From assembly GCA_946498265.1 (NCBI GenBank), contig CAMMNR010000081.1:1-8074 (forward strand): DNA of 8,074 nt, given 5' to 3'. The notes beneath the pieces are model-generated. The model did not search any database and was not told the origin of the DNA. It saw nothing but the letters and a program-made list of their open reading frames with translations. Made by a program: the position numbers and the translations under genes. Shown here piece after piece: positions 1-5,448 of this stretch (the stretch's first letter is position 1; each line of letters opens with the position of its first letter). The DNA is from an uncultured Clostridium sp. GTDB lineage: Bacteria > Bacillota > Clostridia > TANB77 > CAG-508.

Positions 1-244
1 ATGCATCCCATCCCATTGGATGTAAAACATTATATCCTTGCATTCTTTTCATTCTTGATATAATGTCTGTTGCAGTATATCCTTCTGGATGTCCAACATG
101 TAATCCTTGTCCAGATGGATATGGGAACATATCTAAAGCATAAAATTTAGGCTTAGAAAAATCCCATACATCTGTATAGAATGTTTTATTTTCATCCCAA
201 TAATCCTGCCATTTTTTTTCTATTTTGTTAAAGTTGTAATCCAT
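1..244 (-). CDS. leuS: Leucyl-tRNA synthetase, N-terminal part (gene runs off the left edge)
   Basis: The first 81 codons of a class I aminoacyl-tRNA synthetase that charges tRNA-Leu in the cytoplasm. The start ATG is at 244-242 and the frame stays open to the window edge. The N-terminus (MDYNFNKIEKKWQDYW) is typical of bacterial LeuRS. It is followed at about residues 40-54 by FPYPSGQGLHVGHPEGY, which contains HVGH, the LeuRS form of the class I HIGH ATP-binding motif. Then come TATDIISRMKRMQGYNVLHP and GWDA, also characteristic of LeuRS. A purine-rich AGGAAAGGAA lies some 13-15 bases upstream, a rather long spacing. A promoter lies just upstream on the same strand. It is a housekeeping gene transcribed away from the rest of the window. 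The identification is firm; only the rest of the protein is missing. Confidence 0.97.
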   Translation of the reverse strand, partial: MDYNFNKIEKKWQDYWDENKTFYTDVWDFSKPKFYALDMFPYPSGQGLHVGHPEGYTATDIISRMKRMQGYNVLHPMGWDA

Positions 245-316
245 AATTAGTATCACGTTCCTTTCCTAGGGCATAAATTAATTGAAAAGCCCATTTTAAT
301 ATAAATATTAAGTCAT

Positions 317-345
317 ATTATATAATAAAAATTGCTTGATTTCAA
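317..345 (-). promoter_or_regulatory. Promoter of leuS
   Basis: On the minus strand, TTGAAA (345-340) is followed by a 17-base spacer and a perfect TATAAT (322-317). This is a good sigma-A-type promoter pointing at leuS. Transcription should start near 310, leaving a leader of only about 65 nt. That is too short for the T-box riboswitch that often controls leuS in Firmicutes, and no T-box sequence is visible. Confidence 0.7.
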
Positions 346-407
346 GAGATTTTGAAGATGAATAGCTAAAAACTTTATTTTCGAATAAAAAAATCTTAAA
401 AAAAAAC

Positions 408-439
408 TTGTATGTGAATAGATAATATGATAGTATAAT
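408..439 (+). promoter_or_regulatory. Possible promoter for the structured leader and small protein
   Basis: A perfect -10 hexamer TATAAT lies at 434-439. The best -35 candidate, TTGTAT at 408-413, is 20 bases upstream, longer than the usual 16-18, so only the -10 box is convincing. The predicted start near 445-447 coincides with the first base of the structured leader, which supports the call. The promoter faces away from the leuS promoter at 317-345. Confidence 0.45.
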
Positions 440-444
440 TAAAG

Positions 445-586
445 ATACGGTTGTATGAAAAATACAACCGTATACAGAAAAGTCCTATCAACTTCCAAAA
501 TTAGGACCTAGCATACTTTATAAAAGTATAAGCCATATTTATTATAACACAAAAACTATATTAAAGTAAAGTATGCTTTTTCTGTA
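445..586 (+). ncRNA. Structured 5' leader RNA: hairpin plus three-way junction, possible switch
   Basis: Seen directly: a perfect 12-bp hairpin (445-456 with 462-473, loop GAAAA). It is followed by a closing helix TACAGAAA (473-480) with TTTCTGTA (579-586). Inside are helix GTCCTA (482-487) with TAGGAC (502-507) and an 11-bp helix (510-520 with 567-577). The last helix is followed by a short U run (577-581), as in an intrinsic terminator with a large loop. Its 5' arm can instead form a local 7-bp hairpin (513-519 with 523-529), so two mutually exclusive folds exist. Strong RBS GGAGG (600-604) and the 69-codon gene follow directly. It does not match a riboswitch class I recognise; it could be a cis-acting attenuator or an independent small RNA. 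The fold is inferred by eye. Confidence 0.5.
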
Positions 587-614
587 AAATAAAAAGAAAG
601 GAGGAAGAAAAGGC

Positions 615-824
615 ATGCGTTACGTAGTAAATAAGAATGCACAAATAAAAACAGGAGATCACAAAATACATAAAATCACGTGCAAAAGAAAACCAAAAAA
701 CATTAATGTAATAGAATTAAAAGATGTATATGATTCTAAAGTAGCATTGTGTGAAGCCAAAAAACATTTCTTTAATGTTGATGGATGTAAATATTGTTGT
801 CCAGAAATTCATTTAAAAGACTAA
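615..824 (+). CDS. Small Cys/His-rich protein of unknown function
   Basis: A 69-residue basic, soluble protein with no signal peptide or membrane segment. The RBS GGAGG at 600-604 lies 10 bases before the ATG. The pattern is N-terminal YVVN, then H16, H19 and C23, a central C46, and a C-terminal NVDGCKYCCPEIH holding C58, C61, C62 and H66. This resembles a widespread family of small uncharacterised bacterial proteins whose C-terminus reads roughly DGCxYCCxxCH (from memory, not checked). The paired Cys/His residues suggest a metal-binding knuckle, but zinc binding is inference. The ATG follows a long structured leader, which suggests regulation at the RNA level. It is separated by about 160 bases from the methyltransferase pair downstream. 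I do not know its function. Confidence 0.8.
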   Translation: MRYVVNKNAQIKTGDHKIHKITCKRKPKNINVIELKDVYDSKVALCEAKKHFFNVDGCKYCCPEIHLKD

Positions 825-878
825 AAAATGATATTTTTAATATACTAAATTGTATATGAATAAATAAAGGAAAAAATA

Positions 879-907
879 GGACATACTATAAATATTATAG
901 TATGTCC
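879..907 (+). promoter_or_regulatory. Long perfect palindrome upstream of the methyltransferase genes, candidate operator
   Basis: A 13-bp perfect inverted repeat: 879-891 (GGACATACTATAA) and 895-907 (TTATAGTATGTCC), separated by 3 bases. It lies 77 bases before the HsdS-like start codon. No U run follows it on the plus strand, so it is not a plus-strand terminator. On the minus strand a T-rich stretch does follow, but no minus-strand gene lies nearby. An operator for the XRE domain fused to the downstream methyltransferase is the attractive reading, by analogy with C-protein boxes of restriction-modification systems. That role is inference. Confidence 0.45.
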
Positions 908-984
908 AAAGAAGATAATAATAAAGTTAAATAGTCTGACATTTTGTTCATTAAGTTTAGTATCTTTGGAAGGAGTGAGGTACA

Positions 985-1551
985 ATGAGATTAAGTGATG
1001 TAACAGAAATATTTATTGGAATATTGATAAAAAGAGAAGAAAAAATAAATGGAGAGTATCAATTTCCAATATTTGATTTGAAAAATTATGAAAATAATGA
1101 AAATGAATATGACATTATAGAAACTGATAAAGATTTAGAATATAAACTTACTAAAAAAGGAGATTTGATTTTTAGATTGGTATATCCTAATAAAGTTATA
1201 TATATAGATAATAACTTAGAAGGAATGATAGTTTCTTCACAGTGGTGTGTCATAAGACCAAACAAAATAAATGCTAAATTTTTAAAATGGTATTTAGAAA
1301 GTGATGAAGGAAAAAGAAATATATTAACAAATGTTTCAGGTTCAACTGTGCAAAAAATTTCAGTGCAATCACTTAAAATGTTAGAGATACCAGAAATTGA
1401 TTTAGAAAAACAAAAGAAATTAGAAGATATAATAGAATTATGGAAAAAAGAGAAAAAAATATTATTAGAAATAATAAATAGTAAAGAATTATTATATAAA
1501 AATTTAATAAGCGAATTTATAGAAAATGAAACTAAAGTGGGAAATGTTTAA
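985..1551 (+). CDS. Half-size type I specificity subunit (HsdS-like, single target-recognition domain)
   Basis: A 188-residue protein that would give sequence specificity to the adjacent methyltransferase. The GDLIFRL stretch (59-65) and SGSTVQKISVQSLKMLEIPE (118-137) are typical of one HsdS target-recognition domain. The charged helix from about 140 to 178 matches the conserved spacer that docks on HsdM. Classical HsdS proteins are about 400 residues with two recognition domains; this has one. Half-size S proteins are known to work as dimers and then recognise symmetric split sites. The RBS GGAAGGAG (968-975) is 9 bases before the ATG. The methyltransferase starts 18 bases after the stop, so the two are one operon. 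A full-length gene truncated by a stop is less likely because the C-terminal helix is complete and the next gene follows at once. Confidence 0.85.
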   Translation: MRLSDVTEIFIGILIKREEKINGEYQFPIFDLKNYENNENEYDIIETDKDLEYKLTKKGDLIFRLVYPNKVIYIDNNLEGMIVSSQWCVIRPNKINAKFLKWYLESDEGKRNILTNVSGSTVQKISVQSLKMLEIPEIDLEKQKKLEDIIELWKKEKKILLEIINSKELLYKNLISEFIENETKVGNV

Positions 1552-1569
1552 GGAAGAAATGAGGTAAAG

Positions 1570-3177
1570 ATGGAATTACTTTTTAAAATTTATGATGAAG
1601 TCTTATACTTGTGTAAACAATTAAAAGATAAAACAAATTTAAAAACAAATTATATAGAATATATTTCTGCATTATTATATATAAAATATTCAACAGATAG
1701 TTTTTTTTATGATGATTTTTCAGAATTATATCAAGAGCGAAATAATTATTATATAGCAGAACTTATAGATGATGAATTAGAAAGAATTAGAAATAATGAA
1801 AAAGATAAGTATCTTTTTAGTAATATAAAGTTCAAGGATATAATTATATATAGAGATATAGGTGAAGAAAATATACTATCAGTTGTAATATTAAATTTGT
1901 ATAAAATTTTTGAAAATAAAGATGTAGAACAAAAAATGATTGTGGCAGTTTATAGAGCTTTGTTGGAACAATTTATACAAGAAAAGGAATTAGTAATAGG
2001 TGATAGAGAATTTTATACACCAAATTGTATTACAAATTTAATGTCAAAATTAGTTTTTAAAGAGGGAAAATGTAAAGTATATGATCCAGCATGTGGAAGT
2101 GGAAATTTTTTAATAAGTGCAAATAGTATATTAGATGCAGAAGTATATGGAGATGAAAGTAATATAAATTATTATAATATTTGTAAAACTACTTTACTTT
2201 TATGTGAGATAGATAATAGTAAGATAAAATTTAGTAATACAGTAAATAATGAATTTGTAAAAAATGAAAAATATGATATTGTTATGTGTAATCCTCCATT
2301 TTCAACTAAAAACTGGATAGAAAATGCAAATAAAGAAAATAAAAAAATATTTAAAGAGTATAAAATGAAGTCAACATCAGTTGGAGACTACGCTTATTTA
2401 CTTAAATGTTTATCTTATTTAAATGAAAATGGAAATATGGCAATAATATTGCCACATGGAGCGCTTTTTAGAAATTCAGAAAAAGAGACGAGAAAAGAAT
2501 TAGTAAATAAAAAATATATTAAAGCAGTTATTGGATTACCAGAAAACTTATTTTTTGATACTAGACTATCAGTAGTTATATTAATAATATCAAAAAGAAA
2601 AGCTGATGACACAATTTTATTTATAGATGCAAGTCAAGAATACCAAGATAGTAGCTATAAAAAATGTTACGAAATTCCAGAAGAAAGTATACAAAAAATT
2701 TTAAATGTATATAATGAAAAAAAAGAAATAGAGGGATTTTCACATGTAGCAACAATACAAGAAATAGAAAATAATGAATATAATCTATCAATAAAGAAAT
2801 ATGTAAAACAAATAAAACCTAATATACAAGTTGATAAAATACCTTTAGCTTATAAAATTCTTAATTTAGAAAGAGAAGCTTCGATTTTAGAAGAAAATAT
2901 AAAAGATGTTTTAGAGGTATTAGGAATGAAGGAAATAGCTAATTTAAAAATTCCAAAAAATCAAGATTATGACTTTGATTATAGTATTTTGGGTAAAAAT
3001 ATTAGGAAACAAAGAATAAAGAAGGGGTACACGCAAGAAAAATTAGCAGATGAATTAGGTATTAGTTTAAAATATATTTCTAGAATAGAAAGTGGAGCTA
3101 GTGGAATAAAAATAAGTACTTTAGCTGAAATATGTAAGCTTTTGAATGTTGAAGCAGATAAATTATTGTTTAAATAG
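1570..3177 (+). CDS. HsdM-like N6-adenine DNA methyltransferase fused to an XRE helix-turn-helix
   Basis: A 535-residue protein predicted to methylate adenine in DNA using S-adenosylmethionine, guided by the upstream half-S protein. An N-terminal helical region (about 1-140) leads to EFYTP (147-151), a hallmark of type I M subunits. Motif I DPACGSGNF (172-180) binds AdoMet and motif IV NPPF (241-244) is catalytic. ILPHGALFR (293-301) and FFDTRLSVVILI (328-339) fit the rest of the gamma-class fold. A helical segment follows. Residues about 474-533 then form an XRE-type DNA-binding domain: LGKNIRKQRIKKGYTQEKLA, then ELGISLKYISRIESG and a LAEICKLL helix. Ordinary HsdM has no such tail, so the enzyme may also regulate its own operon. 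A GAGGT lies 5 bases before the ATG. No hsdR is in the window, so this is probably a solitary methyltransferase. Confidence 0.9.
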   Translation: MELLFKIYDEVLYLCKQLKDKTNLKTNYIEYISALLYIKYSTDSFFYDDFSELYQERNNYYIAELIDDELERIRNNEKDKYLFSNIKFKDIIIYRDIGEENILSVVILNLYKIFENKDVEQKMIVAVYRALLEQFIQEKELVIGDREFYTPNCITNLMSKLVFKEGKCKVYDPACGSGNFLISANSILDAEVYGDESNINYYNICKTTLLLCEIDNSKIKFSNTVNNEFVKNEKYDIVMCNPPFSTKNWIENANKENKKIFKEYKMKSTSVGDYAYLLKCLSYLNENGNMAIILPHGALFRNSEKETRKELVNKKYIKAVIGLPENLFFDTRLSVVILIISKRKADDTILFIDASQEYQDSSYKKCYEIPEESIQKILNVYNEKKEIEGFSHVATIQEIENNEYNLSIKKYVKQIKPNIQVDKIPLAYKILNLEREASILEENIKDVLEVLGMKEIANLKIPKNQDYDFDYSILGKNIRKQRIKKGYTQEKLADELGISLKYISRIESGASGIKISTLAEICKLLNVEADKLLFK

Positions 3178-3239
3178 ATAAATTTTTTAGATATTGATTA
3201 GATTAAAATGATATATAAATAAAAAAATAATATAAAATG

Positions 3240-3269
3240 TAAGTCTTAAAAGTAAAATTTTAGGACTTA
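3240..3269 (+). repeat. Inverted repeat (hairpin) after the methyltransferase gene
   Basis: Arms TAAGTCTTAAAA (3240-3251) and TTTTAGGACTTA (3258-3269) pair over 12 bp with one G-U pair and a 6-base loop. There is no U run after it. It precedes a better terminator by 13 bases and may protect the 3' end of the message or assist termination. Confidence 0.5.
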
Positions 3270-3282
3270 TATGCAAATTTGA

Positions 3283-3317
3283 GGCTGATTACAATTAACA
3301 TAGAATTAGCCCTTTTT
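3283..3317 (+). terminator. Intrinsic terminator of the methyltransferase operon
   Basis: GGCTGATT (3283-3290) pairs with AATTAGCC (3304-3311) with one G-U pair, followed by C and five T (3313-3317). It lies about 105 bases past the methyltransferase stop codon and just before the next promoter, where a terminator is expected. Confidence 0.7.
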
Positions 3318-3336
3318 AAATTTATCTAAAAAAGTG

Positions 3337-3365
3337 TTGACAAAAAAAATTATTTAATATATAAT
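3337..3365 (+). promoter_or_regulatory. Perfect-consensus promoter of the Nudix regulator and peptide cluster
   Basis: TTGACA (3337-3342), a 17-base A/T-rich spacer, and TATAAT (3360-3365). Both hexamers and the spacing are exact sigma-A consensus. Transcription should begin near 3371-3373. The strength of this promoter implies it is normally held down, which fits the inverted repeat that begins at its last base. Confidence 0.9.
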
Positions 3366-3381
3366 GCGTATGTAATACACA
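3365..3381 (+). promoter_or_regulatory. Putative operator 1 (TGCGTA-N5-TACACA) at the regulator promoter
   Basis: A 17-bp near-perfect inverted repeat that shares its first base with the -10 box and covers the predicted transcription start. It differs by a single base in the half-sites from the perfect repeat at 4121-4137, and spacing is identical. A repressor bound here would block RNA polymerase. The natural candidate is the Nudix/winged-helix protein encoded immediately downstream. Confidence 0.65.
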
Positions 3382-3407
3382 AAGAGTGGAGGATAATTGA
3401 GGGTAAT

Positions 3408-4088
3408 ATGGATATAAATAATCCTTTGTATAAGAATCAAGGAATACATGTTGTTTGTACTTTATTTACAGTAAAAGCTGGAGAAGTAAAAGTATTACTA
3501 GTGCAAAGAAGTAATAGACCTTATACAGGTAAATGGATGTTGCCAAGTGGAGCGGTATATAATAATGAAGATTGTGAAACAGCAATAAAAAGGGAAATGT
3601 TAGAGAAAACAGGAATAACAGGAATATATGTAGAACAATTTCACACATTTAGTGATCCTAAGCGATCTCCACTAATGAGAATGATAGCTGTAGGGTATAT
3701 AGGAATTGTAAATAGCGAAAATTTAAAAATTAAGAAGAAAACAGAAAAAACTCAGGATTCAGAATGGTTTAATTTAAGAGATATACCAACAGATTTGGCA
3801 TATGACCATAGAGAAATTTTGTTAGAAGCTATAGAAACAATTAAACACAAAATAATGAGAAGTACAATAGTAGAATCGTTATTACCTAAATATTTTACAT
3901 TGCCAGAGCTTCAAAAGGTATATGAGGCAATTCTAGGTAGACAATTTGATAGAAGAAATTTCAGAAAAAAATTTCTTGGGTTAAATTTAATAGAAAACAC
4001 AGGATTGACACAAGATGTAAAAGGTCATAGACCTGCAAACTTATATAAATTTGTAACAAAAAATGGATATGATATTGATATTTTTTAA
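3408..4088 (+). CDS. Nudix-domain transcriptional regulator, NrtR-like (Nudix + winged helix)
   Basis: A 226-residue cytoplasmic protein with the two-part layout of the NrtR family: an N-terminal Nudix fold (about 10-145) and a C-terminal winged-helix DNA-binding domain (about 150-222). The Nudix box starts at G48 (GX5E, then REMLEKTGI at 62-70). The canonical REUXEEXGU has Glu where this protein has Lys67, so a metal-binding catalytic residue is lost. The domain is therefore more likely a ligand sensor than a hydrolase. The tail shows the family pattern FTLPELQKVYEAILG (163-177), DRRNFRKKFL (181-190) and a GHRPANLYKF end. Known NrtR proteins repress NAD-related genes and respond to ADP-ribose; the ligand here is unknown. 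Matching inverted repeats lie at its own promoter and before the next gene. The start codon has GAGGG 4 bases upstream and GGAGG 15 bases upstream. Confidence 0.88.
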   Translation: MDINNPLYKNQGIHVVCTLFTVKAGEVKVLLVQRSNRPYTGKWMLPSGAVYNNEDCETAIKREMLEKTGITGIYVEQFHTFSDPKRSPLMRMIAVGYIGIVNSENLKIKKKTEKTQDSEWFNLRDIPTDLAYDHREILLEAIETIKHKIMRSTIVESLLPKYFTLPELQKVYEAILGRQFDRRNFRKKFLGLNLIENTGLTQDVKGHRPANLYKFVTKNGYDIDIF

Positions 4089-4110
4089 GAGAGTTTTCTC
4101 TCTTAAAAAA
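4081..4110 (+). repeat. Perfect 13-bp hairpin spanning the regulator stop codon
   Basis: Arms TTTTTTAAGAGAG (4081-4093) and CTCTCTTAAAAAA (4098-4110) with a TTTT loop; the TAA stop of the regulator lies in the first arm. The T run is in the 5' arm and an A run ends the 3' arm, so it is not a standard intrinsic terminator in either direction. It may set the ratio of regulator to enzyme message by pausing or by protecting an mRNA end. Confidence 0.6.
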
Positions 4111-4120
4111 ATCATATCAA

Positions 4121-4137
4121 TGCGTAAAAAATACGCA
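4121..4137 (+). promoter_or_regulatory. Putative operator 2 (TGCGTA-N5-TACGCA) before the radical SAM genes
   Basis: A perfect 6+6-bp inverted repeat with an all-A 5-base spacer, in the 67-base gap between the regulator and the first radical SAM gene. It ends 5 bases before the RBS. It matches operator 1 in half-site and spacing. I see no convincing promoter directly upstream, so a bound protein might act as a roadblock to readthrough, or a weak promoter lies within 4090-4120. It could also fold as a small RNA hairpin. Confidence 0.6.
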
Positions 4138-4155
4138 AAAAAGAAAGGAGGAAAT

Positions 4156-5448
4156 ATGAGATTTCAAAAAGAAGAAAATACTCAAATTCGCTTTGAAAAA
4201 GATGGCATCTATATTATGAATTCAAAGTATCAAACCAAAGAAAAAATAACTGACATAGAAAATGAAGGCAAACAGTTCTATAAAGCAATACATTCAGAAG
4301 AAGTAAAAGAAACAGCAGAAATAAAAAAATTCATTAAAAAGAAATTTGTTGTTCCACTTAGAAGCTATGAAAAAGAATTTGAAGAAAAAAGTTTAGAACA
4401 TACTAGTGAACCTATTTATATGACATTAGGAATAACATCAGGTTGTAACTATAATTGCAAACATTGTGGAAATAATTCAGAGATAGTCAAAGATACGGAC
4501 TTAAAGAAAAATGAAATCTATAAATTATTAGATCAGATGGTAGAAATCAAACTATTAAAGTTAAATTTTACAGGTGGAGAGCCAACAACTGATCCTAATT
4601 TAGTTGATTACATTAGATATGTAAAAGGAAGAATTCCGAGAATTACAATTACTACAAATGGAAGTCTAATAACAGAGAAAAAAGCAAAAGAATTAAAAGA
4701 GGCTGGATTAAATATGGCTAAGATATCAATTGATGGATTATCAAAATTCCATAATGAGTTTAGAAATTATGAAGGTGCATATGAAAAAGCAATTAATGCA
4801 GTAAAAAATTTTCAGAAATATGGAATAGAAGTAAGAGTTCAATCAACATTAACAAAATATAACAGAGAAGATCTATTAAAACTAATGGAAGTGTTATCAG
4901 ACTTAGGAATAAGCCATCAGACAATTGTTCCTGTATGTCCTATTGGTAGAGCAGATAAAGAAATGATGCTTTCAAAAGAAGAATATAAAGATTTTATTAC
5001 GCAAATGTATAAAAAAGTAATTTATCTATTAGAGAAAGGAAATAAAACGAATTTTCAAATAAGACCAGTATTTGGGGCAAGAGAATTATTTGATAGTTTA
5101 AAAACTACATTTGAAACACTTAGTATGAAATATAGTTGTGAAGCATTAAAAAATACGATGGAGATACAACCTAATGGAGATGTTGTTCCTTGTTCATTCT
5201 TAAGTGTTCCAATTGGAAATGTACGAAAAAATACGCTATCTGAAATATGGGAATCAGATAAATCAAAGGAATTTAGAAAATTATTTGATAATAACAAAGA
5301 CAATGAGCATTGTTCAAAATGTAATAAGAGTGACTTATGCAACGGTGGATGTATAGCAAACAAATATTATTATTACAATGATTTTAAAGCTAGAGAGCCT
5401 TATTGTTTTGTAGATCAAGATTGGAGGGAAATATGTTTAAAGAATTAA
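4156..5448 (+). CDS. Radical SAM/SPASM peptide-modifying enzyme 1
   Basis: A 430-residue iron-sulfur enzyme predicted to use S-adenosylmethionine to make a radical that modifies a peptide. The 4Fe-4S motif is C97-x3-C101-x2-C104 (GCNYNCKHC). GGEP (140-143) is the SAM-contact loop after strand 2, and TTNGS follows at 166-170. The C-terminal SPASM domain has the full seven-cysteine pattern: C328, G341-x4-C346, then C386-x2-C389-x5-C395-x3-C399-x17-C417, which in relatives binds two auxiliary clusters. Residues about 1-85 precede the core and include KDGIYIMN, shared with the next enzyme; this may be a peptide-recognition domain (inference). I chose the ATG at 4156 because AAGGAGG lies just before it. 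An upstream in-frame ATG at 4063 would overlap the regulator gene and the operator. Confidence 0.93.
   Translation: MRFQKEENTQIRFEKDGIYIMNSKYQTKEKITDIENEGKQFYKAIHSEEVKETAEIKKFIKKKFVVPLRSYEKEFEEKSLEHTSEPIYMTLGITSGCNYNCKHCGNNSEIVKDTDLKKNEIYKLLDQMVEIKLLKLNFTGGEPTTDPNLVDYIRYVKGRIPRITITTNGSLITEKKAKELKEAGLNMAKISIDGLSKFHNEFRNYEGAYEKAINAVKNFQKYGIEVRVQSTLTKYNREDLLKLMEVLSDLGISHQTIVPVCPIGRADKEMMLSKEEYKDFITQMYKKVIYLLEKGNKTNFQIRPVFGARELFDSLKTTFETLSMKYSCEALKNTMEIQPNGDVVPCSFLSVPIGNVRKNTLSEIWESDKSKEFRKLFDNNKDNEHCSKCNKSDLCNGGCIANKYYYYNDFKAREPYCFVDQDWREICLKN

Noticed and set aside
245..316. T-box riboswitch or other leader control for leuS on the minus strand.
   Set aside because: The leader predicted from the promoter at 317-345 is only about 65 nt and has no T-box sequence or terminator. 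There is only a weak GGGC/GCCC pairing.
840..857. ATATAC/GTATAT hairpin after the small protein as a terminator.
   Set aside because: The 6-bp stem is all A/T but one pair, with no U run. It is expected by chance in DNA of this composition.
936..963. CTGACA, 16-base spacer and TAGTAT as a promoter for the HsdS-like gene.
   Set aside because: Transcription would start near 970, inside the ribosome binding site GGAAGGAG (968-975), leaving no usable leader. The -10 match is only 4 of 6.
4063..4155. N-terminal extension of radical SAM enzyme 1 from an upstream ATG.
   Set aside because: It would overlap the regulator gene, the 13-bp hairpin and operator 2, and it lacks an RBS. The ATG at 4156 has AAGGAGG and starts where the protein resembles its partner.
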